From Apodemus sylvaticus (Eukaryota; Chordata; Mammalia; Rodentia; Muridae): a DNA stretch of 64,000 nt. The translations under genes were made by a program, and so were the position numbers. This document shows positions 1 to 11,279 of this stretch, piece by piece. Where the stretch lies: NCBI RefSeq assembly GCF_947179515.1, contig NC_067487.1, positions 38,640,266 to 38,704,265 on the forward strand, in the 5' to 3' direction. The notes beneath the pieces were generated by a model that searched no databases, was not told where the DNA came from, and worked only from the letters and a program-made list of their open reading frames with translations. Each line of letters begins with the position of its first letter. Positions within the stretch are counted from its first letter, which is position 1.

Positions 1-30
1 CTGCCTCTCCAACCCAAGAAACTTCCATTC

Positions 31-1218
31 TTTTTTTAGTTCAATATTTGCTTTATTTACATTTCAAATGCCATCCCCTTTCCTCATTACCCCTTCAAAA
101 ACCCCTATCCCCTCCCCTCCCCTCCCCCTTCTACCACTCCCACCCCCCCACTTTTCTTACCTGGCATTCCCCTACACTGGTGCATCGAGCCTTCACAGGA
201 CCAATGGCCTCTCCTCTCACTGATGTCTGAAAAGGCTATCGTCTGCTACATATGTAGCTGGAGCCATGGGTCCCTCCATGTGAACTCCTTGGTTGGTCAT
301 TTAGTCCCTGAGAGCTCTGGGGTACTGGTTGATACATATTATTGTTTCTCCTATGGGCTGCAAACCTCTTCAGCTCCTTGGGTCCTTTCTCTAGCTCCTC
401 CATTGGGGACCCTGTGCTCAGTCCATTGGTTGGCTATGAGCCATGGGTATTTTCTTCCCCCCTCTAAGAAAGACTAAAGTATCCACACTTTGGTCTTCTT
501 TCTTCTTGAGCTTCATGTGGTCTGTGAATTGTATCTTGGGTGTTCTGAGTTTTTGGACTAATATTCACTTATTAGCAAGTGTATACCTTGTCTTCTTTTG
601 TAATTGGGTTACCTTACTCAGGATGATATTTTCTAGTTCCATCCATTTGCCTAACAATTTCATGAATTCATTGTTTTTAATAGTTGAGTAGTACTCTATT
701 CTGTAAATGTACCACATTTTCTGTATCCATTCCTCTGTTGAGGGACATCTGAGTTCTTTCCAGCTTCTGGCTATTATAAATAGGGCTGCTATAAGCATAG
801 TGGAGCATGTGTCCTTATTACATGTTGGAGCATCTTCTGGGTACATGCCCAGGAGTGGTATAGCTGGGTCTAGAACATAAGAAGTTAGACTCCAGAAAAG
901 CAAATAACCCTATTTAAAAAATGGGTTAGAGAGCTAAACAAAGAATTCTCAACTGAGGAATACTGAATGGCTGAGAAACACCTCCCCAAAAATGTTCAAC
1001 ATCCTTAATCATCAGGGAAATGCAAATCAAAACAACCCTGAGATTCCACCTCACACCAGTTAGAATGGCTAAGATCAAAAACTCGGGACAGCAGATGCTG
1101 GAAAGGATGCTGAGAAAGACAAACACTCCTCCATTGCTGGTGGGATTGCAAGCTGGTAAAACCACTCTGGAAATCGGTTTGGTGGTTCGTCTGAAAACTG
1201 GACATAGTACTACCTGAG
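31..1218 (-). mobile_element. L1 LINE 3' fragment with inverted 5' segment
   Basis: Read on the minus strand, positions 31 to about 878 hold an L1 3' end: a terminal oligo-A (seen as T's at 31-37), the 3' UTR and the ORF2 C-terminus, where the IQKMWYIY peptide is recognisable. From about 879 to 1218 the orientation flips and plus-strand ORF2 sequence immediately upstream in the L1 follows. The two parts adjoin in the L1 with almost nothing missing, as twin priming predicts. An imperfect target duplication flanks it (aacttccattctt at 20-32 and a close variant at 1219-1232). Dead, 5'-truncated copy. Confidence 0.85.
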
Positions 1219-1234
1219 AACCTTTCATTCTTAA

Positions 1235-1394
1235 AGCAAATTGGGTGCAGGGTCAGAACTTCTTGCTCACGATTACATTGTTAAGCAAAATCTGAACCTA
1301 GAACCTAACACTGCTGCCTTCTTTCCGTTCTCCTCCAGTGCTGTGGAGCAAATTTCTCACAGTGAGGAACTTAACCATCTGGGAACCTTACAAA

Positions 1395-1437
<43 letters not shown>

Positions 1438-2059
1438 CAGTAATCTTATGTCAACCTGTGTTTGCTTTCTGGGGTTGTGTCTATTTGAGCAGCTGGTACT
1501 GGTTATTTTGCAATGTTAATTTTGCCATGGAAGCATCACTCTGTCTGTTGGCACTGTGTGTACCTCCCTTTCAACTTAAACCAAGTGAGAATTTGTCTTC
1601 AGCATCTTGAATGAAAAGAAAGGGAATAGTGATAGCTAGGATGTCTAAGAGCTGACCCCATGTGTATCATTGGAAAAACTTTCAGTATATTAATGTATTT
1701 AGGGTAGAGAGCTAGCGTGTAGAGATGGAAGAGAAGCTTCTTGGTTTGATGTGGCCCTAGTCTTGTAAGTAATCTTAGAGATTTGAAAGCCAGGATTAGG
1801 AGCAGATTTGAGAATTGATATATGACCTATGTTTGTAGGCTTCTTTGCAGAGTCCATTGTACAGAACAAAGGGCCTTGAGGGGAGTGGGGACCAACGACA
1901 CTGAATTGCATAGTGCCACATAGGCATTTGGGCTGGATGTAAGACCAGCAAGAATGGATCTCGAAGGGTCCTAGGAGAGAAAAGCAGGGACATCTGGGAA
2001 TAAGGAAAGGAAAGGAAAGAGTATGTTCTGCAGAAGCAAAGTTGGGCGTTGCTAGAGCA
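1235..2059. other. Unassigned non-coding stretch with poly-T tract
   Basis: No recognisable gene or repeat, apart from a run of 29 T's at 1398-1426. Short open frames here have no recognisable domain. Confidence 0.5.
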
Positions 2060-2066
2060 CTAAGGT

Positions 2067-2704
2067 CTTATTTTTTTTAATTAGGTATATTCTTTATTTA
2101 CATTTCAAATGATGTCCCCTTTCCTGGTCCCTCCGCCACCTGAAAATCCCATAAGTCATCTCCCCTTCCCCAATCAACCCTCGCCCACTTCCTTGTCCTG
2201 GTATTCCTGTACATTACTGCATCAAGTCTTTCCAGGACCAAGGGCCTCTCCTCCCTTTGGTGTCTAACAAGACCATCCTCTGCTGTTGATGTGTCTGGAG
2301 CCATGGGTATGCCATGGGTAACTCCATGTGTATGCTTTGGTTGATGATTTTGTCTCTGGGAGCTCTGGGAGTACTGGGTGACTCATACTGTTGTCACCTT
2401 GGCACTGCAAACCCCTTCAGCTCCTTGGGTCCTTTCTCTAGCTCCCCCATTGGGGACCCTGTGCTCACTTCAATAGCTAGCTGAGAGTGTCCCCCTCTTT
2501 ATTTGTCATGCACTAGGAGAGCCTCCCAGGTGATAGTTATATCCAGCTTTGGTCAGAGAGCACATATGGGATGCATCCCTGAGTGGGGCAGTCTCTGGAT
2601 GGTCTTTCTCTCAGACTCTGCTTCACATTTTGTCTCTGTATCTCCTTCTGTGTGTATTTTTTTCCCTTTCTACAAAGAACCCATGGATCCATACTTTGTT
2701 CTTC
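2067..2704 (-). mobile_element. 5'-truncated L1, long-form 3' UTR
   Basis: Antisense L1 3' end: oligo-T at 2071-2078, then reverse-complement 3' UTR of the long type. It includes the block that reads gacaaatacagaggg on the element's own strand, and ends near the start of the 3' UTR. Flanked by ctaaggt at 2060-2066 and 2705-2711, a short target duplication. No ORF2 remains. Confidence 0.85.
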
Positions 2705-2711
2705 CTAAGGT

Positions 2712-3021
2712 TTCTGAGGAAAATCAGGTTTTTGCTTTAGAGGTTATTAGCTGAAGACGAATCAGGATAATTTTATTGAAAATGAAGTGAAAATTTTTGA
2801 TTTCTGTGTCCAGGAGATCTTCTGCAGAATAAAGATCAGGAGAGTAGTTCCCATCAATTATGTCTATCAATTATGCTATGTCTCAATAGAAAATCAGATT
2901 AAACTCTAAATAACACTTATGTAGCCCTCGAATTATTTTAATCAGAAGAGGATATTTTGAAGAAAACAAATCTGTTTTTTTTTCAGGGAGCTTTAACTGT
3001 TCAATATGGCTTTTAAGAAAA
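2712..3021. other. Unassigned AT-rich spacer between two L1 insertions
   Basis: No repeat family or coding signal recognised. Confidence 0.45.
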
Positions 3022-3029
3022 GTCAAGCA

Positions 3030-4041
3030 TTTATCCTTATTACGTGCTGGGGAATCTTTTGGGTATATGCCCAGGAGTGGTATAGCAGGGTGATAGTATC
3101 ATGCCCAGTTTTCTGAGGAACCCCCAGACTGATTTCCAGAGTGGTTGTACCAGCTTGCAACCCTACCAGCAGTGGAGGAGTGTTCCTCTTCCTCCACATC
3201 CTTGCCAACACCTGTTTTCTCCTGAGTTTTTGATCTTAGCCATTCTCACTGGTTTGAGGTGAAATCTCAGGGTTGTTTTGATTCGTATTTCCCTGATGAC
3301 TAAAGATATTGAACATTTCTTTAGGTGCTTCTCTGCCATTCAATATTCCTCAGGTGAAAATTCTTTGTTTAGCTCTGTATCCCATTTTTTAATGGGGTTA
3401 TTTGTCTCTCTGGAGTCTACCTTATTGAGTTCTTTGTCTATCTTGGATATAAGCCCTCTGTCAGATGTAGGGGTGGTAAAGATCTTTTCCCAATTTTTTG
3501 GATGCTGTTTTGTTGTTTTGACAATGTCCTTTGCCTTAGAACCCAGATGTCCCTCAGTGGAGGAATGGATACAGAAAATGTGGTATATATACATAATAGC
3601 AAATGGAGTACTATTCAGCCATTAAAAACAATGAGTTAATGAAATTCTTAGACAAATGAATGGAACTGGAGAATATCATCCTAAGTGAGGTAACCCAATC
3701 ACAAAAGAACACTCATGGTATGCACTCACTGATAAGTGGATATTAGCCTAGAAGCTTGGAATACCCAAGACACAATTCACATATCAAATGATGCCCAAGA
3801 AGGAGGAAGGAGAGGCTCCTGTTCCTGGAAAGGCTCAATGCAGCAGTGTAGGGGAATATTAGGACAGGGAAGCAGGAAGGGGTGGATTGGAGAACAGGGG
3901 GAGGGAAGAGGGCTTATGGGGCTTTCGGGGAGGGGGATCCAGAAAAGGGGAAATAATTTGAAATGTAAATAAAGAATATATTGAATAAAACAACAACAAC
4001 AAAATAATATATTATTAAAAAAAAAACAAAACAAAAGAACT
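3030..4041 (+). mobile_element. L1 with 5' inversion, short 3' UTR
   Basis: Positions 3030-3540 are ORF2 C-terminal sequence on the minus strand. From 3541 the plus strand carries the last ORF2 codons, the short-form 3' UTR with its G-rich polypurine tract, and an A-rich tail (3970-4035). About 55 nt of L1 are missing at the inversion junction. gtcaagca at 3022-3029 and 4042-4049 is the probable target duplication, so both arms arrived in one event. Confidence 0.87.
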
Positions 4042-4255
4042 GTCAAGCAACTGGAGCTGCAGAGGCACTAGCATTAAGAAGGCAGCACAGAGGCCCCACA
4101 GACATGCAACACGTGGAGACATTTCCTAGCTGTGCACTGATACTTCCTTTAAGTCTACACAACAGAGAAAATGATTAGTGTGTGTGTGTGTGTTTCATTA
4201 GTATATGTGTACATGTTGACTTGGACTGTTTTTCTCAAACGTTTTCTACCCCCCT

Positions 4256-4445
4256 TTTTTTGTTTTTGAGACAAGATCTTTAACTGATCCTGGAACTCAT
4301 TAACTATGTTAATTTGAATGGCCATTGAATTGAAAGATTTATTTATCTCCACTTCCATCCAGAGTTGGGTAACAGACACAACTCAGCTTGGGTTTTACAT
4401 GGGTACTGGTGATCCAAACTCAGGTCCTCATGGTTTAAAGGTTTT
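4256..4445 (-). repeat. B4-like SINE relic
   Basis: Reverse-complement of a B4-type SINE: a degenerate B1-like half (gagacaagatctt) followed by the tRNA/ID-like half with ccaaactcaggtcctcatg. Highly diverged. It ends against a (GT)n microsatellite at 4447-4475. Confidence 0.55.
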
Positions 4446-4446
4446 A

Positions 4447-4475
<29 letters not shown>
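4447..4475. repeat. (GT)n microsatellite
   Basis: About 14 GT dinucleotides, followed by interrupted TG-rich sequence to about 4530. A shorter GT run lies at 4178-4191. Confidence 0.9.
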
Positions 4476-4479
<4 letters not shown>

Positions 4480-4639
4480 TCTAGGTGTATAGTGTATGCA
4501 TGTGTATATAAACCTATATGTGTAGGTGTGATGAATGTTATGGGGAGAGAGTAAGATGCTAAAGTCAATCGTCTTCCTCTATCATTTTCTGCCTTACATT
4601 CTGAAACAGAGGAACTACTGAATGAACCTTGAGATATCC

Positions 4640-4818
4640 TAGGTGACCAGATAAGCTGGCCTGTGAGCTCTAAGGATGCCCTTTTATGCCTCCCCAGTGC
4701 TACGATTACAGGTGTGTTGCACGTTTCCTGGCTCTTCATGCAGCTGTGAGAATTTGAACTCAGGCACTCACAAGTGTGTGGCGAACACTTTAATGACTGA
4801 GCCATTTACCCAGCTGCA
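4640..4818 (-). repeat. B4-type SINE
   Basis: Reverse-complement composite SINE: B1-like words (cagtgctacgattacaggtg) joined to an ID/tRNA-derived half with gaactcaggcactcaca and actgagccatttacccagct. These are hallmarks of rodent B4/RSINE elements. Diverged. Confidence 0.65.
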
Positions 4819-4819
4819 A

Positions 4820-5105
4820 GTTCATTTATTGGAAACAATGTCTTTGCTTCACGGGTGGATGAAAAAACTGCTCAAATTTTATAGTAGTCAGCTTTTATCA
4901 GCTGGGAACTCACTCACCCTTGTTGGATACTGGATTTACTCTTCTTCCAGAGTTTAATTTCTAGAACAAAGCAATGTATCCAACTAAGTTTGGAGGAATC
5001 AATAAAACATTAGAGATTAATCTTTCATTGTTTGGATAAAAATTAAGAAGATTACATATACAGACTAGTCTAGAAAAATCCTGCATTCAGAATGACACCA
5101 TAAAA
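4820..5105. other. Unassigned AT-rich stretch
   Basis: No gene or repeat family recognised. Confidence 0.4.
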
Positions 5106-5110
5106 GACAT

Positions 5111-5432
5111 TGTCTTAGTGCTTTACTGCTGTGAACAGACACCATGACCAATGCAAGTTTTATAAAAGACAATATTTAATTGGGGTTGACTTACAGGCTC
5201 AGAGGTTCAGTCCATTGTCATCAAGGCAGATACATGGCAGTATCCAGGCAGATATGGTGCAGGAGGAGCTGAGAGTTTTACATCTTCATCTGAAGGCTGC
5301 TAGTAGAAGACTGACTTCCAGGCAACTAGGGTGAAGGTCTTAAGCTCACACCCACAGTGACCCACCTACTCCAACAAGGCCATACCTCCTAATAGGGTTA
5401 CTCCCTGAACCAATCATATACAAGCCATCACA
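5111..5432 (-). mobile_element. Solo LTR-like rodent repeat, 5-bp TSD
   Basis: A 322-bp block that on the minus strand begins TGTGAT and ends CTAAGACA, with an AATTAAA-type poly(A) signal near its end. The exact 5-bp duplication GACAT flanks it (5106-5110, 5433-5437). TG...CA ends and a 5-bp duplication fit an ERVL/MaLR-like solo LTR. I recognise it as a common rodent repeat but cannot give a family name. Confidence 0.75.
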
Positions 5433-5437
5433 GACAT

Positions 5438-6273
5438 GGATTGGGAGTAAGCAAGCAGCCATGCTAGAAGTAGCCAGAATAGCTTTACCTACCACATGAT
5501 ACTTTCTTGTCATATCCACAAGCTCTGTGTGACCAGATGGGGTGAGGAGAAAATGATGAAAAGAGCCCTAAACTCAATGTTGTGACAGGGAACCTGGCTT
5601 CCATCATGAGTGTTACTATAAAACCCACGAGAACAGACGGTAAGGCTCAGTGGCTTGTGAAGAATGTTTGCTAACATGCTGAGACAAAGCACACTATACA
5701 GCCAGTATGGTGTGAAGGGCCAGTCTGTGGACCAGAAGTCCCACTGTACTACCACCCATGGATATTTAGATGAACTTTGAAATGCAGGAAACCAAATAGA
5801 GATGCTATAATAGGATTGCAAATACTGAAGGGGAATTGGACTTTCAAAATCACAATGCATGATAGCAGCCAGCCACTTCAGACAAGATTGCAAATTCTAG
5901 AATTAGGGCATATGAGTTTGATGGTAGAATAGCAGATATTCTGACAGTGGTTAGCCTTACTCTCCAGAAAGCACGAGAGATGAAGATAGAAGAAAACCAG
6001 TCTGAAAATGTATACAAAACCTGGGCCTGGAAAGACAGCTCAGCAGTTGAGAGTACTGGTTGCTGGTTGTGTCGGAATGTAGATATGATGTCTTCTTCCA
6101 CAACACTGATAATCGTGCAAGCGAACAGGAGATAAAATGAAACAACTCACTGTGTGAAAGCAGCTACCCACTTCAGAGAAGACAGCAAATTCTAGATGTA
6201 GGGTTTTGAGTTTGATATTAGACTAAATTTGAAATGATGCTTCCTTGTCTAGTTTTATGAAAACTTTGTATAA
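5438..6273. other. Mostly unassigned stretch with possible SINE fragment
   Basis: Non-coding. At 6027-6075 there is a weak match to the tRNA-like head of a B2/B4 SINE (ggaaagacagctcagcagttgagag). A second oddity is a partial echo: the words around 5866-5900 (gcagccagccacttcagacaagattgcaaattctag) recur at about 6160-6196, possibly an old direct repeat. Confidence 0.4.
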
Positions 6274-6290
6274 TTTCAACACTACTTCTT

Positions 6291-6459
6291 TTTTGTTTGT
6301 TGGTTGGTTGGTTTGTTTGTTTTTCAAGACAGGGTTTCTCTGTGTAGCCCTGGTTATCCTGGAACTCACTCTGTAGACCAGGCTGGCCTCGAACTCAGAA
6401 ATCTGCCTGCCTCTGCCTCCTAAGTGCTAGAATTAAAGGCATGTGCCACCACTGCCCAG
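6291..6459 (-). repeat. B1 SINE
   Basis: Full-length B1 (7SL-derived, Alu-related) in reverse orientation: oligo-T/TTTG tail at 6291-6323, then cagggtttctctgtgtagc through to gcatgtgccaccactgccc. Flanked by an exact 17-bp target duplication, tttcaacactacttctt, at 6274-6290 and 6460-6476. A clear L1-machinery insertion. Confidence 0.95.
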
Positions 6460-6476
6460 TTTCAACACTACTTCTT

Positions 6477-7605
6477 TAAAATTTTAATCCAATATTCCAG
6501 TATAGCTATGTTCACCCTAAAATTAATTTTACTTGAGATTGGTTTTTACTTAAGGATCCAATTTTTGTAGTCTTATTTAGAAAGTGTAAGGACTTATGAA
6601 TGAATTTCTACCAACTACCTTTCACCATCATCATCTATCCTTTTTTGATAATGTGGCAAATTACATTGGTTGACTTTCATATGTTATGCCAAAATGCAGT
6701 GACTGAAAATGAATGGAATTGGGTTGCATGCATTATGCTTTTTCAACTATTACAAAATTGTGTGGCGATGTTTTTGTTAAGGGTTTGTGTTTTGGCTCCT
6801 GAGAAAGGCATGGCTGTTCTGCATTTTTCTAATTAGTCACTGTTATTGTGCTGTCAGGATTTACTGCCATCCTGATGTGAGTACAAAGACAGCAGCTTTT
6901 TTGGAAGATAGCTGTGGCAGAGCTAAGTCTTAGGCTTTTGTAGGGCAGAAGGTTTGGAGCACAGACTAGTCCGGCTGTTGTGATGTTTACTAGGACTCTG
7001 CTTTGTCATAAATCCTGAACTCTTACCTTGTTCCACAATTAAAATTTCTTCTCAGTCTCTCAGGTATTGGGACTGCTTTGATGTGTTCTTAATCTCTGGG
7101 GCACTGCTTACAAATCAAGAAAAGTCTGCTAGCTAAATGCTACGTCCAAAGTGAGGTTCTGGGGTCTTGGTCCTTAATATCTTCACTGATGCTTTATGCA
7201 TAATGTTCTTGAAGGAACATGAAGTGTTCTCATTATCCTTGGTGGGGGAATTGGTGTTAACCTTTAGGTCCTACATGCAAGCCAAGAGTATCTAAAGTTA
7301 TCTTCATGAGGAAATAATTTAATGACAACTTTAAAGCAATCTATTCTATATCAGATTCGGAAATGAGTTAGATGTGGCTCATTCATAATTCTATACTTGG
7401 ATTCTTGAAAGAGTCCACATGCCAATATGGGTGGAGGATGGTTTATAAAGCCCTGCCTCTAGTTGAAGAGGTATAGGCAATCCATACCTTCTGAGAGAGA
7501 AGAACCAATGTTTTCAAGCGACAAGTTCTCTGATAGGTTATCCAGTCTCAAGTGCATAGCTTAAATAGCAGTACATACTAGCAACATGAAATGAACTTAG
7601 TAGGA
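6477..7605. other. Unassigned non-coding stretch
   Basis: No recognisable exon, repeat or RNA gene. Short open frames (for example at 6600-6836) have ordinary AT-rich composition and no domain. Confidence 0.45.
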
Positions 7606-7607
7606 TT

Positions 7608-7692
7608 TGTGTGTGCACACACACACAGGTGTGTGAGCACATGTATGTGTGCATGTATGTGTGTATGTGTGTGTGTATGTGTGTGAGCTCAC
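7608..7692. repeat. Interrupted (CA)n/(TG)n tract
   Basis: Alternating purine-pyrimidine sequence: CA repeats, then TG repeats with ATG interruptions, then a short inverted CA stretch. It forms a partly self-complementary region. Confidence 0.85.
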
Positions 7693-7735
7693 ACATGTAT
7701 GTGTGCTCATATAGGTGTACAAAATAAAGAAGTGG

Positions 7736-7858
7736 TTGTCAGTTGAGAGAGGGTTGCAGGGCAACATGGAAGGAGTTGTAGGGGAAAGATGATTTGGAAA
7801 TTATGTAATGTACTCATGTAAGATACTCTCAAAAAGAATAAACAAACAAACAAACAAA
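7736..7858 (+). mobile_element. Old Lx/L1 3' tip
   Basis: Diverged sense-strand L1 3' end: G-rich purine stretch (gaaggagttgtaggggaaag), a stretch like the Lx terminal segment (gtaatgtactcatgtaag), and an A-rich tail with (CAAA)n. Confidence 0.5.
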
Positions 7859-7859
7859 A

Positions 7860-8960
7860 ATTTCTGAAGGACTCTGGAGATACTGTGGAGTCCCTAAATC
7901 TGTTCTAAGAAACCTAACTCTATTCTGATCTGTCATGGGAAAGAACCCCTAAAGAATTTAAGTTAACTTGGTTGGATTTCTACTCCCAGCACTTCAATGC
8001 AACCCTAGTTTAGAGACGAATAACAATAAAATCAATTTTCCAATGGACATAAGATACGTATATGCATACAACCAGACTCAAACATGTTTAAGAGCATGAA
8101 ATAATGGCAGTCATCAGCCAAAGATTCAATGCTGGTAAGATGGCATTCTCTAATTTTATTGAAATCAATTCCAAGTAACCTTGTTACCTCGTTTGTGTTT
8201 AAAAGCCAAATAAAATACTAGGCTGACTGGGCTGTGGATCCGATTTAGATGGATTCTTCTTTACTAAAGGAGGAAATTGAAATTTTGAAAAGAAAAAGAG
8301 CAATGATATTTGAATAGTATTTTCAACAGTAAAATAATTATTAAAATCGGAGTTTTTGAAAGCACTGAAGATAACAGAGTTATCCCCACTGAATTTGCTG
8401 TTGCATATAAAACAGATGCATAGATGTTACCAAATCTCTGCCTTTCTTTGCTCTAATAAATCACTTTGCACTATAAATCTTGGATATTGAGAACCAAAGT
8501 AGAAACTGCCTTTATCCATAACCTCTCTGCCATATCCTCCAGTGAAGCATATGAGACCTTAGCATTAAAGATTCACCAGATGTGCAGCGTAGCCCAGTTC
8601 AGGGGTCTCCAGCGTGTGATCTATCATAGCCTGTGTTTTATTCATTGATAATGGCCTGAGGTTTTACTTTAACAAAAAAGTATATTTTGTCTGAGATCTG
8701 AGATTAATATAGAATAGACCCATGCATATTTATTTTTCCAGTTAGTTAAATTTTTACACAAATAGGCTGGTCTGAAATTCAGCGGATAGTACCAGTGAAC
8801 ATATAAGAACACTCTTAAGAAAATCAGTCACGTCTTTCTCGTCTTATGGGTAACAACTTTTATCCTATGTGTTTCAAAGAAGGAATAATAAGAATAAAGA
8901 CTAGCGTCTTATGTGTTAATATCTTAAACAAAATTTCTTGCAAGCTCTTGGTTGTTTAGT
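7860..8960. other. Unassigned AT-rich stretch
   Basis: No gene or named repeat recognised on either strand. Confidence 0.45.
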
Positions 8961-8964
8961 CTTT

Positions 8965-9300
8965 GTTAATTTCATACATGCATATAATGTATTTACATCC
9001 AACCAACCCTTCTACTGTCCTCCTCCAACTCCTTCCACACATCCCACATCACCTTTCAAAGTTTATGTCTTCATTGCTTTGTTTTGTTCTTCTTACCCTG
9101 GAATTCCAATGATGTTGCCCAAGTGTGCCCGGGTACAGAGCTATTTACTGTAGAGCTTGGGCAACCTACTATGGGCTCATACTCTTGAAGAAAGCTGACT
9201 CTCCTTCCCCCGCTCGCCCCCCACCCCCAGCAGCTCTTGGCAGCAAACACCTCCTTGGCTGTGCCAGAGACCCATGTTTCTCAATTACTGTCACAGACAG
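8965..9300 (-). mobile_element. Old L1 3' UTR relic
   Basis: Antisense words typical of older rodent L1 3' UTRs: the end segment around 8966-9010 (ttcatacatgcatataatg), the C-rich stretch, and the later gaagaaagctgactctccttc segment. Diverged and without ORF2. Confidence 0.55.
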
Positions 9301-9361
9301 TAGTCAGGACACTGGCTGAGAAATCCCACTTGTCATATATTCTTCTGAGATCATATGAAAT

Positions 9362-9449
9362 TGGTTAGGGTAGTTCGAGGCTAGCCTGGTCTATAGAGTG
9401 AGTTCTAAGCCAAGACTGCACAGAGAAACCTGTATCATAAAACCAAAAA

Positions 9450-9480
<31 letters not shown>
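9362..9480 (+). repeat. 3' half of a B1 SINE with (AAAT)n tail
   Basis: Partial, diverged B1: gttcgaggctagcctggtctatagagtgag and the cagagaaacc segment, then a microsatellite of about eight AAAT units at 9446-9480 grown from the SINE tail. Confidence 0.75.
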
Positions 9481-10985
9481 CATGTTTATTTTATTTAATT
9501 CTCTTAGAAATTCCAGTATGTTTTTTTTTCCTTAATTGTATCAGAGTGCCCCGTCCTGTGGGGGTTTTCAACAGGGGACCCTAGAAAAGAAGGGCAGAGA
9601 AACAGAGACAGGAGATGTGAAGAAGGCTAAGACCAACTTGTTCAAGACTTTCCAAAACTGTATTTTCTCAGGCATCTTATACAGGCAGGGAAGGAGTAAG
9701 GCAAGTGGCATTTTCCATGTACCCTGGGCATTCAGTCAAGGTGAATTCCTGACAGCTGCAAGATGTTTTCTTCTTCTGGGAGGGCACAGTGACCATTGAC
9801 CACCCTATTTCTCCAAGGTCTGTAGCTGAGGAGAAGTCAAAACCTAAGCCTATCTTTAAATTGAACTCTAAACACAAAGTAAGGTCAGTTTGGCTCCTGG
9901 CATTAGAGAAGATTTGCTGATTGCTTGAAGTCACCTTGGTAGACTGTGTTAGACTATAGTTCAAATCCAGTTACTGTGAGTTTGAATCCAAACTCTGTGT
10001 GTATCCTTCATACTATTTTCCTGTATGACAAACATAAGCATCTTAGTTATTATGCATTGAATAAAATTTTACATTCCAAGCTCTTAGATGGCCAAGAGGA
10101 ATTTAAGCAAACCATAGTTCCCAGATAAGCAATAGACAGGCTGCAAAACCAGATGTGGAACAGCTGAAAACAGTACCCTAAATTTCCCCAAGTCTGTGTT
10201 TTATTTTCCCTCTGTAAAACTGCAAATAAAAAGATTAATTTCAGAGGTCCATTTGTACATACATAAAGGCATACAATGCAAGTTTATATTAAGCGTAAGT
10301 ACAATATCTTCAGTAAAACATTTTAAAAAGTCATAAACAATTTATCTATTCTAAAATATTTAACTGATTTGAAATGAGAAAATAAGCCCTATTTTCATAT
10401 TAAAGTGATAAATCTGCAGACATTTTGTGAAAATAATTTGGTAACTAATAGTGCATTCTGAGTTCTTAAATTCTGAAATACTTCAAGGATGACTAAGCCT
10501 TCCCTGTTGTTCAAACAAACAAACAATCAACAAACACCCAAAACACCTAAGTCTTTTCATGGTACAATAACTAGCCTCATTGTTCAAAAAGAATTTTGCA
10601 CAAACTGGAGGTCCTTGGGAACATCTTAAGAGATAGCTTTTAAGGAAGGTAAATCAGAGGCAGGGGGATTTGATTACTAGAAGGTCTGCTGTAAGTGTGT
10701 CGTATTAGCCTTTCTCTGAGTAATTAACGTAAATTTAAAATTTGGATCAAGTTTTGAAGGGTCACATAATAGGATTTCAGTGATTGTGTAAAACCTAATG
10801 TACCAAGCTGAAATGAGAAGGTTCTTATGACAAATACCAACATTTCATGATACCTCCATTTAATTAATCAATTTCTGTAGTCAATTTCTCTGACTACAAA
10901 TGACAAAGACATGTCTGTCTTCTAGGATACATTGTCTGTGTGTCTGTGTGTCTGTCTCTCTGTCTGCTTCCCTCCCCCTCCCTCT
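9481..10985. other. Unassigned non-coding stretch
   Basis: No recognised repeat or gene. Open frames at 9536-9799 (+) and 9677-9964 (-) overlap each other on opposite strands and show no family resemblance; I do not call them genes. Confidence 0.4.
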
Positions 10986-10987
10986 CT

Positions 10988-11085
10988 GTTCATCCCTCCA
11001 CCCTATCCCCATCTCTCACTCAGGACCCTTGCCTTTCCCTTGCCAGGCAATTATTCTACCGCTAAGCCACTCTGCCCTTAGTCCC
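10988..11085 (-). repeat. ID/B4-type SINE fragment
   Basis: Reverse-complement of a tRNA-Ala-derived ID-like head: cttgccaggcaattattctaccgctaagccactctgccc contains degenerate A and B box words. It sits in a pyrimidine-rich stretch beginning near 10930. Confidence 0.5.
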
Positions 11086-11164
11086 AGAATGTTCTCTCTA
11101 CTCCTCAACATACCTTAAAGCACACAACTAAAATCTGTTCATTCAGGATGGTTACCTCCTATTT

Positions 11165-11275
11165 ATAATTTTTTTTAAAATATGGGTTTTTAAATTCACT
11201 TTATATTCTGATCACAGCCCTCTCTCTTCTCTTCCTAGCCCCACCCTTACAAACCCCTCCCACCACTGCCATATT
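11165..11275 (-). mobile_element. Lx 3' tip, 5'-truncated
   Basis: Short antisense L1/Lx end: oligo-T with AAAAT, then ttaaattcactttatattctgatcac and a C-rich stretch, the common terminal segment of Lx 3' UTRs. Confidence 0.55.
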
Positions 11276-11279
11276 TATA

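Noticed and set aside
10930..11085. Possible tRNA gene from A/B-box-like words
   Set aside because: Fits a degenerate ID/B4 SINE head better; no complete cloverleaf could be drawn.
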